64,000 nucleotides of DNA from positions 33,031,787-33,095,786 of the forward strand of contig CM067349.1 of assembly GCA_034190875.2 (NCBI GenBank), in the 5' to 3' direction. Shown one piece after another: positions 48,706 to 61,329 of this stretch. Position 1 is the stretch's first letter. The number at the start of each line of letters is the position of its first letter. Source of the DNA: Urechis unicinctus (taxonomy: Eukaryota > Annelida > Polychaeta > Xenopneusta > Urechidae). Below the pieces are notes generated by a model. It worked only from the letters and a program-made list of their open reading frames with translations, did no database searches and was not told the origin of the DNA. A program made the translations under genes and the position numbers.

Positions 48706-48847
48706 TGCACTTGGCACGGACTTTCAGGTTGAGACCCGCTATGAGAAGTTCAAGTTGGTGCATGTGGATGTGCAGGTGGCATCAGCTCGTCTGGTGGTAT
48801 CATGCCAGCGTCCCACAAGACGCCAATTGTACTGCATTAAGGTGCAG
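48706..48847 (+). CDS. Candidate internal exon, unknown protein
   Basis: An acceptor-like CCTCAATAG precedes an open frame encoding ALGTDFQVETRYEKFKLVHV, then DVQVASARLVVSCQRPTRRQ and LYCIKVQ, ending at CAG|GTGTGA. The alternation of hydrophobic and charged residues suggests beta strands. Block B copy 1 keeps only the last 35 or so bases in recognisable form (about 10430-10465), so the exon is lost there. I do not recognise the family. A stop three bases after the boundary supports the end being a splice site or a chance open frame. Confidence 0.4.
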
Positions 48848-49830
48848 GTGTGACTTTATTCGCCAAGACGAGCAAACATTACAAAAAGATGCATGCGATG
48901 GAGTGCCCATATCTGGGTTGTTATTGTGCCAGTTTGCAGCCATATTAGCTGTATATTCACATTGGAAATCAAGGTGATCATTATTATCTCGAAGGAAAAT
49001 TAATAAATGACGGCAGCTCTTACTATAAGAGTCATAATGAACATTTGTCTTTTTGATTATTCGCCTACAGCATTCCGTCAACTCATGAGAAAAGTAGTGT
49101 TCTCTCATGGACAAAATACCTCAATAGGAATGCAAATACAGACAGTGTTCTCGATATGAAGTGTCTCCTAAGAGTTTTACACCATGGTGATCACAATAAA
49201 GTTAAATTGCTTAGTAAACCATGATTTTAATGTTCATTGGAAGCATAAGAGTTCTCTCATATTGACAATACCTCAACAGTCATGCACACACAGACCTTTC
49301 TCATAATATCAAGTCTCTCTTAAAGTTTTACAGCGGAGTGAATACGGCAGATTAACCTTCATTGAATGTCTATAGCGATCCATTTATTTAGCGATTGAAT
49401 CGTAGGTGAGGCATTCATTATCGCCCGCAAAATCTACGAATAAGGTGCTCAAACAAAACATATAGACTGCAATCAAACGTTATGAGCGGTACACTGAGTC
49501 ACGTGATATCAAGGGAGCGAAAACTGAAACAATGGGAACATGTTGAAAAGGGACAGAATTGAAAATGACCTCAGCACTAATTTGATGGATGAGTATATAT
49601 GAAAGCGTCGATAATGCTCACGTTATTTAGTTACACCAAGTATTTTGTTTTAAGAGACGATGCTGCTTCGGTCGTAATGTGAGATGAGGTTATCAGTAAC
49701 GCACTTGTTACACCATCACCTCATTCCAACCTATCTGCAACAGAGCTTCGTACAAATGATAGATGAACAGAGCTGTAATTCATGTCTCTTATCGGATAAA
49801 TACGGTCTGGTCGTATACCGGTGACCTTTA

Positions 49831-50459
49831 CAAGTGGCAAATTAACGACCAGGCCAGAGCCACGATGATGCATATGTGTCTATTTTGTTTTGTCAGTTGC
49901 GCTGATACAGGGTTGTACCAGGTAATCTGTTATAACGTATACTAGACGAAACAACGTCATCATTTCTTTTATACTGAATTAAACAGCAGTTGCCTTACTT
50001 ATTATAATTCACTTTTTCTAATCCAAATGCAGTGTTTACAATGCTATGTTTTCAGCGCAATTCACCCACCTCTATAACAATGTCAGTAAAGCAACTCCAA
50101 CAAGCTCCCAGTGTACACGCCTCTCTGGGGTTTTTAGCTGGTTATAACGTAAATAACCTCCCGCATATTTGCAACAAATGTGAACTGAAGCGCAAACTTA
50201 GCACCCGAAAATTACCAATTTTTAAATGAATGAATTTTACACAATAACTGGGGAAACATTTAACATTTCAACAGACAATGAAAACATTCTTGCCAAGAAT
50301 CTGTATTGCACAGCATGCAAAGTTCGCGGTATAAGTTCCACTGTGGATATATTAATCCGAGAGGTGAACGGAAACCTTCCGGAAATATACATTCAATGTA
50401 CACAAAGTCTTATTGTTAATCAACAGTAAGCACAGCAGCGTGCACCCAGGTTAGCTGCA
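49831..50459. other. No certain gene
   Basis: Two short adjoining frames (50032-50229 and 50226-50429) have protein-like composition, the second with LYCTACKVRGISSTVDILIR. Neither has a duplicate, a clear splice site pair or a known domain, so they are not called as genes. Confidence 0.3.
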
Positions 50460-50900
50460 AACGCAGCAAATATAATATGTAATATCCAAATCAACGATAG
50501 CAATATCAAAATCATCATCAGCAGAATCTTTAATAACAGCTGCTGCTGCAATGTCAATATCATCTGCAGCCGCATCATCAATAGACACGTATAAGATCAG
50601 CTGAATCAGTTTCACTGATGTCGAAGTCAATCACAGCAACAGCATCAAATAAATCTGCTGCAGTATCAAGATGAACTTCAAGGCTTCACTAATCGCAACA
50701 TTACCCTGATACAGAATCGCAGTCGTAGGGGACACAGCAACAGAGAGAGTAGGAGCAGCAGTGTTAATCACAACCACGAATCCTCATCATCGTCTAGACG
50801 GTCACTGGCAACATCAGTAGCAACATCACCATCATCACAATCACCAGCAACTGCATGAACTACAGCATAAGTAGCGTCAAACGTTTCATTCCCTTGACGT
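50460..50900. repeat. Low-complexity CAN/ATC-rich stretch
   Basis: Irregular CAG, CAA, CAT and ATC triplets recur for about 440 bases without a fixed period. This is a decayed trinucleotide-type low-complexity region. It has no sustained open frame. Confidence 0.7.
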
Positions 50901-51117
50901 CATCAGACCAAGTACTGAAAACTCTATCAGTCTGTTCTTTGTAGTTACGCATGTAACAATCACAATAACGCCGTCTCAATGACCGCGTAGACGCTGTATT
51001 AATGGCCCATGTATGTTACGGTCATTGGTGAATTATCGCAACTAGACTCAATAGCTTCATTACCTGCACCACCACTTTGATCATGTATCAATCACATGCT
51101 GAGATTCAAGTGGAAGA

Positions 51118-51657
51118 TTATCTTTTCTGAGTTACAGGAGCTGCTATGGTAAAAGATACAGAATTACATCCAGCGGAAGAATTTGGTCTTGTTACTTTCA
51201 TATGTCGGAATTGCATACTATATGGTATATTGCTCACATCAGTAGGTAATTCCGGAGGACAATACGCTTCTTTTGTTACTGCTTTGGCTATGCCTTTGCC
51301 TATGAACAATACGTCAGTGATTGAGGTATGATAGTGCAGATGATATATATTTTCTTTGCCGTTTAAACAGCCGGACTGATTACTTTCAAGTGTGTTCGCT
51401 GTCAATGTTTTTCGCGAGCCAGACAGATTACCAACTGTTTGATATCTTATACAACTTCCTAAAACGATTGTCTTTCATCCGTCGCAAAGCATAAAATGGA
51501 CAGCTTGTCCGATACACCACAATTGGGTACTGACTCTCAACGCATGTATTCTACAAGTGTCCAATGATGGATGATGGTGACTCTTCCGATGGCAACCTCT
51601 GTCAACAAGTCTATCACGGGTAGCGCTCCAAACTGTCGACAGCTTTTCTGAAGTCAA
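51118..51657 (-). pseudogene. Possible C-terminal remnant of a different GPCR or other membrane protein
   Basis: The minus strand is open for 180 codons with a single in-frame TGA at 51472-51474. The last 118 codons read through LSGSRKTLTANTLESNQSGC, then AKAVTKEAYCPPELPTDVSN and HMKVTRPNSSAGCNSVSFTI to PVTQKR, which looks like a Ser/Thr-rich cytoplasmic tail. In another frame just upstream (about 51430-51510) the peptide CPFYALRRMKDNRFRKLYKI resembles the end of TM7 plus helix 8 of a class A receptor (FYALR...FRKLYK). A frameshift between the two would make a receptor end. No other helices were found upstream, so the assignment is weak. Confidence 0.3.
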
Positions 51658-51699
51658 GACTCAACGTCGACTCTTATGTAATGTATGAATAATAGGAAT

Positions 51700-53580
51700 T
51701 TACCTGTGTGAAATGTAAAACTTATATCCAGTTTGTCGAGTTAACCTACGGATTTGCATTAGTTCGCTTTGCTGACTGATTCTTTCCAAGGATAGTGCCA
51801 ATCAAGCGATTACTACTGTCACATCTGTTGCTGTACACAAATGGCGGTGATTTGTACCAGCTGAGAAATAATGCTAGTGTGTGGGCTCACTATGGATATT
51901 AAAGGAGGGTGTGAAAGTGTGTGTCATGAGAGTCAATAATATTTGATACAGGATGCTTAACATGCAATATGACCAACAATATCACAAATGAAACAAACTT
52001 TGTCTTCTGTGATTTGTGAAATGTAATGCTGAATACATCATCTAAATGCTGCGCATCACATGTTTACTAAGAGGGATAAGAATGTAAACAAAGCTCAAAT
52101 CTTAACGAAGGAGGCTATTGCTTCTTTAACCTCAATCAATCTTGATAGCATCGTGATTCATCGTACTAACATACCCGTGATAGTTATAATAACGTTATCG
52201 TGATATCTGCGATAGCGACACTTTCATAATAGTCAGTCCATATCGCTCCCATACATATGCGCTCTCCATTGAGATAACGGACACCTTGTTATGTGGGCAC
52301 GATGCTATGTGGATGATTTAAGGTTGTGGATAAAACGTTACCTTTGTTGCTCGATACGATCTCTCAATCAGTCAGAAGCTACGAGATCTGTCTGCGCAAA
52401 TTGGATCACCGGGTAAGGATTACAGTTGAGCCTGCATGCAATCGCTGGAATTACCATTGGTGAGGTAACAAGGGTACTAGGCTACACTGCAGACGTCAGC
52501 CATCACACGCTACACATCAACATCAGACGGGAATACAATGCTTTAAATTGCTATTGATTGTTGTAAATCTTGTCAAATACATTGATTTGTCAAAGATTTA
52601 TTCGAGGAAACCATCCCACAAAATATGAAGATTCAAATCACAATGATTCAGTTGGATAAACAGAGGGCTGTTTATAAGAAACAAGAATCAGGTGTAAATC
52701 TACTTACCACCAGCTGCAAATAACTGTTGATGTGCACATGAAATCCCATGTAGCTGTCTGTCTATGGTATGAATTACCTCACTACGATATAAAATGCCTT
52801 TGTGCATGTTACACCTTATCGTTACGAGTGGGGCAGCCCGAAATGGCTGATCATCTACAGGGAATATAGCGTGATATTCGCTCTGTCATTCTAATGGGTA
52901 TAATTTAAGATTGAGAAAGTGGAGAGAATCAAGCTAAACGTTCATAGTTGTTTTGCAGGTGAGAGAGAACACTAATGCTTTCAAACGCAGGCGGTAAAAT
53001 ACATAGTCTGTTAACTTCACACAAAAGGAAGCTTCACAAATCAGGGCAGGTCCCTGGAGTTCATTCCGCTTCCACTTGTGCGTGTACGTGATGGAAACTG
53101 TCACAAATTGTTTTAACAACTGGAAACAACTGGGTTGAGTAGAAATTCTAACATTATTCAACTTTCGGCTACATTTGGAATGGAACACTTTGTTAAGCAC
53201 ACATGCCTTATTAAAGTCATCAGTCTGCAAGCCATGAAGTGACAGGGCTCTCCATGGTAACCGATGCATAATGGGGCCAAGATCCTGTTAGCACTACCAC
53301 ACAACATCCTTGATTGGTTGTTTTTCTTGGGTTCATTCTGGTTTGTTTGTGTGACAGTAAGACACCTGTATTTTATGGACATTGATATGTCGGAGTTGCA
53401 CAATACTTCTCTTACTAATTACATGAGGAATGAATTCAGCAACAACATTGGATGTGTTGACGCCTGCTGACTAAGAATCTGAATTTTGGGTAAACGGTAA
53501 CAAACAAGAGACTCTCGTGAATAAGTACCTCAAGTAGAAACAAACCTGGCCATAAGTTCAGAGTTACATTATATGATCTG
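51700..53580. other. No gene recognised
   Basis: Single-copy AT-rich sequence. A minus-strand frame at 52934-53269 and a plus-strand frame at 53264-53470 are open but have no domain, duplicate or splice support. Confidence 0.45.
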
Positions 53581-53587
53581 TCCAATT

Positions 53588-53911
53588 GATGGGATCAAGC
53601 TGTGGGGTGAGTGTGTTGATGGGATCAAGTTGTGGGGTGAGGGTGTTGATGGGATCAAGTTGTGGGGCGGGGTGTTGCAGGGATCAAGCTGTGGGAAGGG
53701 GGTGTTGCTGGGATCATGCTATGGGTAGGGGGTGTTGATGGGATCAAGCTGTGGGTTGGGGTGTTGATGGGATCAAGCTGTGGGGTTGGGTGTTGATGGG
53801 ATCAAGCTGCGGGGTGTGGGCGTTGATGGGATCAAACTGTGAGGTGGGGGATTTGATGGGATCATGCTGTGGGGTGGGGTGTTGATGGGATCAAGCTGTG
53901 GGGTTGAGTTG
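53588..53911. repeat. G-rich minisatellite, 11 units of about 28-30 bases
   Basis: The unit is roughly 'gatgggatcaagctgtgggg' followed by a variable G-rich linker. Unit length varies in the linker. The plus strand has many GGG/GGGG runs (for example 53694-53702 and 53725-53732), which could support G-quadruplexes. Confidence 0.95.
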
Positions 53912-54929
53912 CATTACCCAACAGCTCCTCATCCTATGGGAGAAGTTCACTATCCTTCACCAATAGCGTCACATGCAGTATACTGATCTATACATAGGAA
54001 TGTTTGTGCATTGTTCATTGAGTCAACAGCGCGTTCATTAGTGTACCCCTGTCAATACACTAGCTGGTTTTGAATTACGACAGGGGCGCAGGAAGACACA
54101 ACGGAAGACTCAGAGAAAGTTTGTTCCGGGTACATCTAACGTGTTGGGACACTAAGGATATGTAGTCCTGCCAGTCTTGCCTATCTCGAGGCGAACAGCG
54201 AGTAACCCCGCCGTGGCTTACATCACCAGACCGGTGCAACGTATAAATCCCATCGCCCTTATACACAAATAACCGTCATCTCATGACTTTGTCAGTTAAA
54301 TATTAACAAACTGCCGTTATCATACAAATACACACGGACTGATATTACTTATGTGGCAATATGTAAGCTAGGTTGAAAGACAACAAATCACGAATGCGCC
54401 GCTGCTACACGGGTAAGGGTAACGGGTTTATTTACAAAACTAACACTAGCAAATATGCTTTACCATGTTGGCATTTCTTGCACTCACATTTCATGGCTTG
54501 CGCCGTTAATATGGTATATGCGAGATAAGTTGATCCAGCTTCACATAATCTAAGAAAACCTAAACATCCAACAAGATAAAGATTACTATTAAATAGGCTT
54601 TATATTTTATTTACCAGTACACCTACTATACCGACGTAGCTTTACCACGCCTGCCTTATACCTAAGCCAAACATCATTGCAGTGTAAGACTCGAGTATGT
54701 TAAAAGCATAAAGCTTTCCACGATCACAATAAAGGAATGCAAAGATCTACTGATACATAAGGTGAAGTGTCCAAGAATCACAATTCTCCTTATCGATAAG
54801 CGTCGTGATACCACATCTATGAACCATCAACACTCGTATGTTAGATGTGCCAATCATTGATAAACTAAAAGCACATCAATTGGTTTCAGTCCGTTGACTG
54901 TTCTCATCAGCTCACCTGAACATAAATAG
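53912..54929. other. No gene recognised
   Basis: AT-rich single-copy sequence between the G-rich minisatellite and block D. No coding or RNA feature was identified. Confidence 0.45.
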
Positions 54930-57215
54930 CTGTGCATCCTGCTTGGGGCAGGGATTCCATCTGGTCCGGGCCGACAAGTAGGCGATGCCGATGAGAGAAA
55001 ATGGCTGACAGGTGAGCTTACATAAAACTATACCCGTCAAACACGACTCTAACAGGAAACAATAAAGCATGGTGGTGAGCCGGTGACCTACTGAGGTAAT
55101 GTTGCGTATTGGCAGCTCGACGCTGTGCGCTAATGATGTACATGTCTATATATCTGCAACGGTTCAGATTTGTACCCACCAATCCATTAACACAATTACG
55201 GCACGAATTTACCCTCACAGATGTTCTTATATATTTTTGTTTATTCAAGGCCAGACACCTCTCACTTCTCCGTTTCATCAAATTGATGTCTCTACGCCGG
55301 TGTTACCAACTTGGAGCACGTGCTGCTAATCGTTGATTGATCACCCCGTATAATAACACAACACACAACCTTCATCGATCGTCACATTCTCCTTAAATAC
55401 ACCAAATTGACATTGCCCTTATCAGCGCAGAAATAACGGTTTAGTGTCAAATGTTTAATATCAGATCTTGGCATTGAAGGCAAAGTATTTGCACAGTGTA
55501 ATGCCTTGCAGTAGATTCCTGATGATGGAAGCGATGTTAGATGAAGAGTCTTCAAATAACTACTCCAGGTAATTGGTGAGAGCAATATTTTTCTTATATC
55601 GCTATAGGTCGCCAAGTATTGAAGAGGTTGTTTTCCCTATTCAACGCCATACCTCTACATCACAACAAACCAAGCAATCCTGTTCCATAAAGGTACATGA
55701 TTCTGTGTTTAATCTTCATGACAACACAGTGACTATGTATCTCTAGCTTAGACTTGGACATTGATTTGGTAACCCCTCCTATGGATGCACATTCTGTACA
55801 AGCAAGTAGAAACTAATTTAGCAGACATTTATGTAGAGCAGAGTCAAGCGTTTGACGATGTGTGTGAAAAGTCTCATCTCTTTAGTTTATTTTCAGCGTA
55901 ACTCAGAATATGTTGGCTACTACTTGGCTTAATCGGACATGTGTGTCTTGTCACATAATATTGCACCAAAGAATCTGTAAACAAATATACAAGACCAACT
56001 GAAAGAGCCACAGCTGTAGTTAGCACCATGCTCATTTTACAATGCACGCAGTTTTCGCCAACTTCCATTATCACATAATGATGATTTCTTCTTCCATTAC
56101 GGCGACCTTCTCGTAAATCACATGATCACACACACTTTCATCCACGCAAAAACATGAGACCTTTCGGCGCCTTCTCACTGCCTTGGTCACTATTGATATT
56201 TTTGCTCGTCTGGACTATTTTTTTCGACTTCCCTGATTCGCTGCTGTATTGCTATAGTGCGTGTCGCTGACGAATGAAGCAGCCACAATTACCCGACCCG
56301 CCGTGGATGACTCATCCCAAGTAGACCCCCTCAGACGATTCCGGAATATTTTCTTACAATGCATCAAATTAACAAGCAATTTTATCAGGATAAGCATTTT
56401 ATTCTCAAAGAATACGACGGTGTCTAGAGAAGCAGTCCTTTTATAACTCGTCTTCATTACATGTAAATTTATTTTAACTCCTGTTGATTCATTGAACATA
56501 AATAAAAGTCCAGTTCAAAACAGTATGACAGCATTCACTGATGAAACATTGCGATGCTGGTATATCGGTATTAGACTAGAAATACCTATATAAATAACGG
56601 TTCTTTTAAATGTTGACAGGAAATAACCAAAGATGATTGAAAAAACGTTTCAAAATGAGGATTGTTAATAACAACCTATGCATTGATGTATATTTTAGAA
56701 TTATGTGGGCAGCATTCATTCCTGTACAATAATTAGGTAATGGTGGTCAGGATACGTTTTTGTATTGACATAACTTTGTTAGTCATTCAGTGCTCATGTG
56801 AAAACATAACCTCACACATGACAATAAACAATGGCAGCAGGTCTGCTTGTCTAGTCGTGCTGTCATCAAATTCATTGTGCACTTATTGCACTTAACATCA
56901 TCGGGATAATGTTACCAAGTTCATATGACAAAAAAACTGCATCAAAATATATCAAGCAGCGTTACTTAAATATCAACACTCTCAAGCAGATGTAACTTTA
57001 CATTATTATTGTCAATGCTACCAAAGTTAACATTTCCTTATTATGATAACCTGTATGATCAGAATGACTCACCTGGCGCTTATGTAGCTCACCAACTGCC
57101 CAGGTGATAATCCATTACAGATGCTGGAGCTGCTGGACGGAATCACATTAATGGGATCAGCACATTGAAGCAGTGTGTCTCATTCTTCATCTCATTTGTT
57201 GTGCGTTCCGGTCAA
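54930..57215. repeat. Segmental duplication block D, copy 1
   Basis: It matches 61330-64000 throughout in the same orientation. Checkpoints: 55060-55150 and 61430-61530; 55275-55350 and 61685-61750; 56080-56450 and 62830-63210; 57065-57210 and 63845-63995. The segment around 56270-56450 is among the best conserved. In copy 1 it is an open frame of 61 codons (MSLTNEAATITRPAVDDSSQ...), but copy 2 has stops there, so the conservation is not clearly protein-coding. Confidence 0.8.
57068..57107. promoter_or_regulatory. Conserved CACCTG/CAGGTG hairpin, block D copy 1
   Basis: CTCACCTGG (57068-57076) faces CCAGGTGA (57100-57107) across a 23-base loop and is followed by ATCCATTACAG. The arms are retained in block D copy 2 although the loop has changed. 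Confidence 0.35.
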
Positions 57216-59050
57216 ATATTTATTAACAAGAATAGTTCTAACACCCCAAACAAATATGGTTCATTACCATTTATGAAATGACTCTAGGCTGTACTGTTCG
57301 CCCTCTACCCCGACAACTTTACAAAATGATTTAATCGAAATTTGTTGATGATTTGTAATCGAATGTAGTTGATGAAAAAATTAATCATACATGATTTTTA
57401 AAACGTACGTATGGTGTCATTCAGGTGTTAACAAGTCAATTGATAAATATTGGAAAATTCCTACGAGAATTGGTCATATATATAACACTTATGTATACCC
57501 GTGGTTGCAACTTATCAGAATCGGCTTCAACCAGAAATATTTACATAGATTATCTTTGACTTTAAGCGCAACAATAATAGTAAAATATACAGAGCACTAC
57601 TTGTCAATGGTGTAAACAATGAATACAAAAAGGTCTAAGGTTTAATAGCGAACAGGAAACGGCTATGACAAAGGAAAGAGAACGCATGTAGTTGGACACA
57701 TATCACGTGTCCAAAGATAAAATCCTTTTCAATGATAGATAATTTGCAGCCCCATGAATACCTCCATGAAATGGGCACGTGTTATTTCAGACTAACACAG
57801 AATTTAATGTTCTGCTCGTTTCCTGTGTATAGTTTTAAGCTTAATCGTAATGTTAACTTATGCATTGCAACGCCAACACTCAGGCTGTTATCATTTGTTG
57901 ACACCACAGACAAATTTCGGAGGCCGGGTCGGCTTTTATTATTATCATTGCAAGTAATTAAGAATTATTATCATCCAGAATAAGAGCTGCTTATACAAAT
58001 TTTCATTAATTCGATGCAACACACAATTAACATCATTGGTTCAATATTTATTAATCATACATACAGGTCCATGCTCATTTTTACATAATGGTGTAAGAAT
58101 TGTAAAAAAATTAAATAGTTTACTCCCCGAAAGTATACACGGATGTTAAGTACAGTGTTCTTTTTATATTGAATACTTCATAAACGGCTTAATGTGACAC
58201 CATTCACATAAACTTAATACGCTACAAATTGACATGAACTGAAGCCAAAAGTAAGGCAGAGTGCCCGCTATATGTCAAGACAGAGAATATGACGTACGAC
58301 GTATACACCGAGATCTGCTGCCATCAAACTGGTGCAGAGCCAAAACACGGCCAGTATCGTCTTATGTAAACGGTGAGCAACAGATTTGTCAATCAAATAG
58401 ATGTTACTACTGATACTTGGCATATAAATTTTGTAGATCAGACTACTATGCTATTGTGTTTATTTGGGCATGCCACATAAACCACAGAGCATCCATGCAT
58501 ATTCCGTGAATAAAATTCGTAAGCAATTATTCGACTGCCATGAATGACGCCAGCTTTTCAAAAACAACTGGGTGTTCTCGATTCGTCCACATTATAATGG
58601 TATCACGTCCATCTTAAACACGTCAAATGTAAGGAAGTACGGCGCTGTGCTGCACTCACAGGAACATTTTGACAAACACAGAAGGAAACATACTAGGGAG
58701 TCTATATCATGAAACTGTCGGTATGACGGTTATTAATTTATAATTGATCCGCCATTAGTAACCAACATAGGCAGGAATAAATATAACAGAATCTTTTGTT
58801 GTCAACAGGCTTTAGATGTATTCTTGTAAGATGATATTATTTCACCCTCACACGTATCGCACAATATCAATTATACCTGTTGTCACACCTCGTCCACTAT
58901 TATGGAAATTGCTTTAAAGACAATAACTTCACAACCGAAGGGAACTTTGCACGCATGTGCTAGACAAATATTGTATATCAACATCAAAGGAACAATTTCT
59001 TGGTTAAGATGTTTTTAGTACTTGACTGCAATCAAGGTTCGCCATTTATT
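57216..59050. other. No gene recognised
   Basis: AT-rich sequence between block D copy 1 and the 12-base minisatellite. The open frames at 57391-57615 and 57732-57983 lack any support. Confidence 0.45.
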
Positions 59051-59058
59051 CTGTCCAG

Positions 59059-59535
59059 CCTACCTATCAGCCTATCTATCAACCTATCTATCAGCCTATC
59101 TATCAGCCTACCTATCTGCCTACCTATCATCCTAATTATCAGCTTATTTATCAGCCTACCTATCAGTCTACCTATCAGCCTACATATCAGTCTACCTATC
59201 AGTCTACCTATCAGCCTACCTATCAGCCTACCTATCAGCCTACCTATCAGCCTACCTATCAGTCTTCATATCAGCCTACCTATCAGCCTATCTATCAGCC
59301 TACCTATCAGCATACCTATCAGCCTATCTATCAGCCTACCTATCAGCATACCTATCAGCCTACCTATCAGCCTATCTATTAATCTACCTATCAGTCTACC
59401 TATCAGCCTACCTATCTGTCTACCTATCAGCCTACCTATCAGCCTATCTATCAGCCTACCTATCAGCATATCTATCAGCCTACCAATCAGCCTACCTATT
59501 AATCTACCTATCAGCCTACCTATCAGCCTACCTAT
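59059..59535. repeat. 12-base minisatellite, about 40 units
   Basis: The unit is CCTACCTATCAG with frequent CCTATCTATCAG and CCTACCTATCTG variants. Because the unit is a multiple of three, long frames result on both strands (PISLPISL... on plus, IGRLIGRL... on minus). These are repeat artefacts. Confidence 0.95.
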
Positions 59536-59539
59536 CGTC

Positions 59540-61325
59540 GTGGTAATACCATCACAGCCCGCAACGTGTCCATACACTTCTGCACTTATAAAGGTCGCTC
59601 ACAATTGCCAGTTGACAAAGCCAGAGGGCTCTCTGGGCCTCTTCCTAACAAGGCATACCAATGAGCATTGCAGTGAAATATCCTAACTGGAATTGTGATT
59701 TTACAGCGGGCCTATGTCTTGGTAGAGTTCACTCGCCTCAGCCGATTGAGAAATGTTTTTTTCTCTTGGTTAAGTATTTCAACAACTGCATGTCTCGTTC
59801 TGTATGCACTATAACTCTGTTACCTGAGCTTGCAACATACTTTATGGTGAGCTTATTTGTGTGTTAAGCACTCAAGAGTTATGTTGCCTGCATATGAGAT
59901 GATAACCCATTCTGAAAAAAATATAAATACGACGCATGGATTCCAGGTTAAATATCAGCAGATGGTAAGAATAGTGTATACAGGAAAATGCAAGTGAACG
60001 TTAAATGAATCCATGCTTTGATGTTTAGTATGGGCCCCGTATGGAACACACAAGTGAAACAAATAGAAACAAATATGCTTGGTTTGGAGATGGACAATTC
60101 ACGAATACATGTGACACAATCTGGCAAGTGAGTCACTTTGCTGCAAGGTTCTCCCTGTCTGGCATTTCCTATCACTTCATATCTAAATCATGCAATCTTG
60201 GACTGATGTTATTTGCAGTGCAATTTTTGTGTTACTAGGCTATCTAACCTGACCCCAGAGCTGTTCTCAAACTTTTTGGAAAACGATCCATCCAGATCTT
60301 TATTGAAAGAAATAGAGTTTGATTTTTCTCAAACTTACGCCTGCAGTTCGTGTTCCTTATTCAACAGCCTCAAGAGCGTATCGTGTATCATCATATATCT
60401 CCTATAAAGATACGACTTTACGATAAGGTGTAAGATGTATTGCATTTCATGTTGCATAAAATCTCTGCATGAGATCCGTGGTCAAATTAACGGCTGTTAT
60501 AGGATACGACCTTCTGAACCTGGTTTGACATGACGCGTATAATTGCACGTGGCTTCATTGCGTTGAAACTGTCTAGGCAATCCAGTTGTGTGTTTTTGTG
60601 GCGGAAGTGATACAATTAAATATGTTGATCATCAATATTGCGTCTTTACACAAATCCAGTCAGCAATGACAGTATAAAATGTTTTATTGTGAACATTCAA
60701 TTCAATTCTGAACGCAAGGTAGATTGATCTCTGTTCGAATTTGCCAGTATCAAGCTCTATGTTTATCTTGCAAATTGTCTTAATTGTTGATGCGTACATG
60801 AAGAATATTATGGATGCATTGGCGAAATAAGACGTGTTTCTAAATTACCGATATGACCAAAATAATTTGGCTGTTAACACTTGTTATCAATCGTAACCGA
60901 GCCCTGTACAGATTCAAATTTCAACTACAAACGAGGGAGAAGTATGAGTGCGAAAGTATAGTTCTGTTGCAGCAAGGCGCTGTGTGTTATAGCGAGTGCT
61001 GGCTTGGTATCTATATGAGGATTCGTTTTGGGATTTAGTGTTGCCAACCTATTATCTCTGTCCAGTAATTAGCACAGGAAACATACAACGATGTTTTACG
61101 ACGTGACTAATCATTGTGTTATGGCAACACGCCCAGTCTGGCGCCATCGTTCATCTTGGTTCTTGGCGGTGAACAGAGATGTGTATTAAAGAGCCCACAT
61201 GGGAACCAGATTAAAGAGGCGGGCTACCGGCGGATAAATGGCCTAAACAACATATATTTTAACTTTCGTTGCCCATAAAACATCAATAGGCTAACAGACC
61301 AAGCTCACCTAAACATTCAAAAAAT
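59540..61325. other. No gene recognised
   Basis: Single-copy AT-rich sequence between the minisatellite and block D copy 2. No domain, splice pair or RNA gene was recognised. Confidence 0.45.
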
Positions 61326-61329
61326 AATA

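Larger units (their letters stand above)
45100..49830. repeat. Segmental duplication block B, copy 2
   Basis: This is the longer copy of 9190-11400. It follows the receptor-bearing block A directly, whereas copy 1 of B is separated from copy 1 of A by about 5.7 kb. It contains segments absent from copy 1, including an extra stretch near 45355-45690, a block D fragment, a minisatellite and a candidate exon. Confidence 0.7.

Noticed and set aside
53588..53911. Possible array of regularly spaced repeats with spacers
   Set aside because: The linkers are G-rich variants of each other rather than unique spacers; it is a minisatellite.
56261..56446. Open frame MSLTNEAATITRPAVDDSSQ... in block D copy 1
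   Set aside because: The DNA is well conserved in copy 2 but the frame there is interrupted, so conservation is not evidence for this protein.
59000..59686. A 228-codon plus-strand open frame, the longest after the receptor, and a 103-codon frame on the other strand
   Set aside because: Both are translations of the 12-base CCTACCTATCAG minisatellite, whose unit length is a multiple of three.
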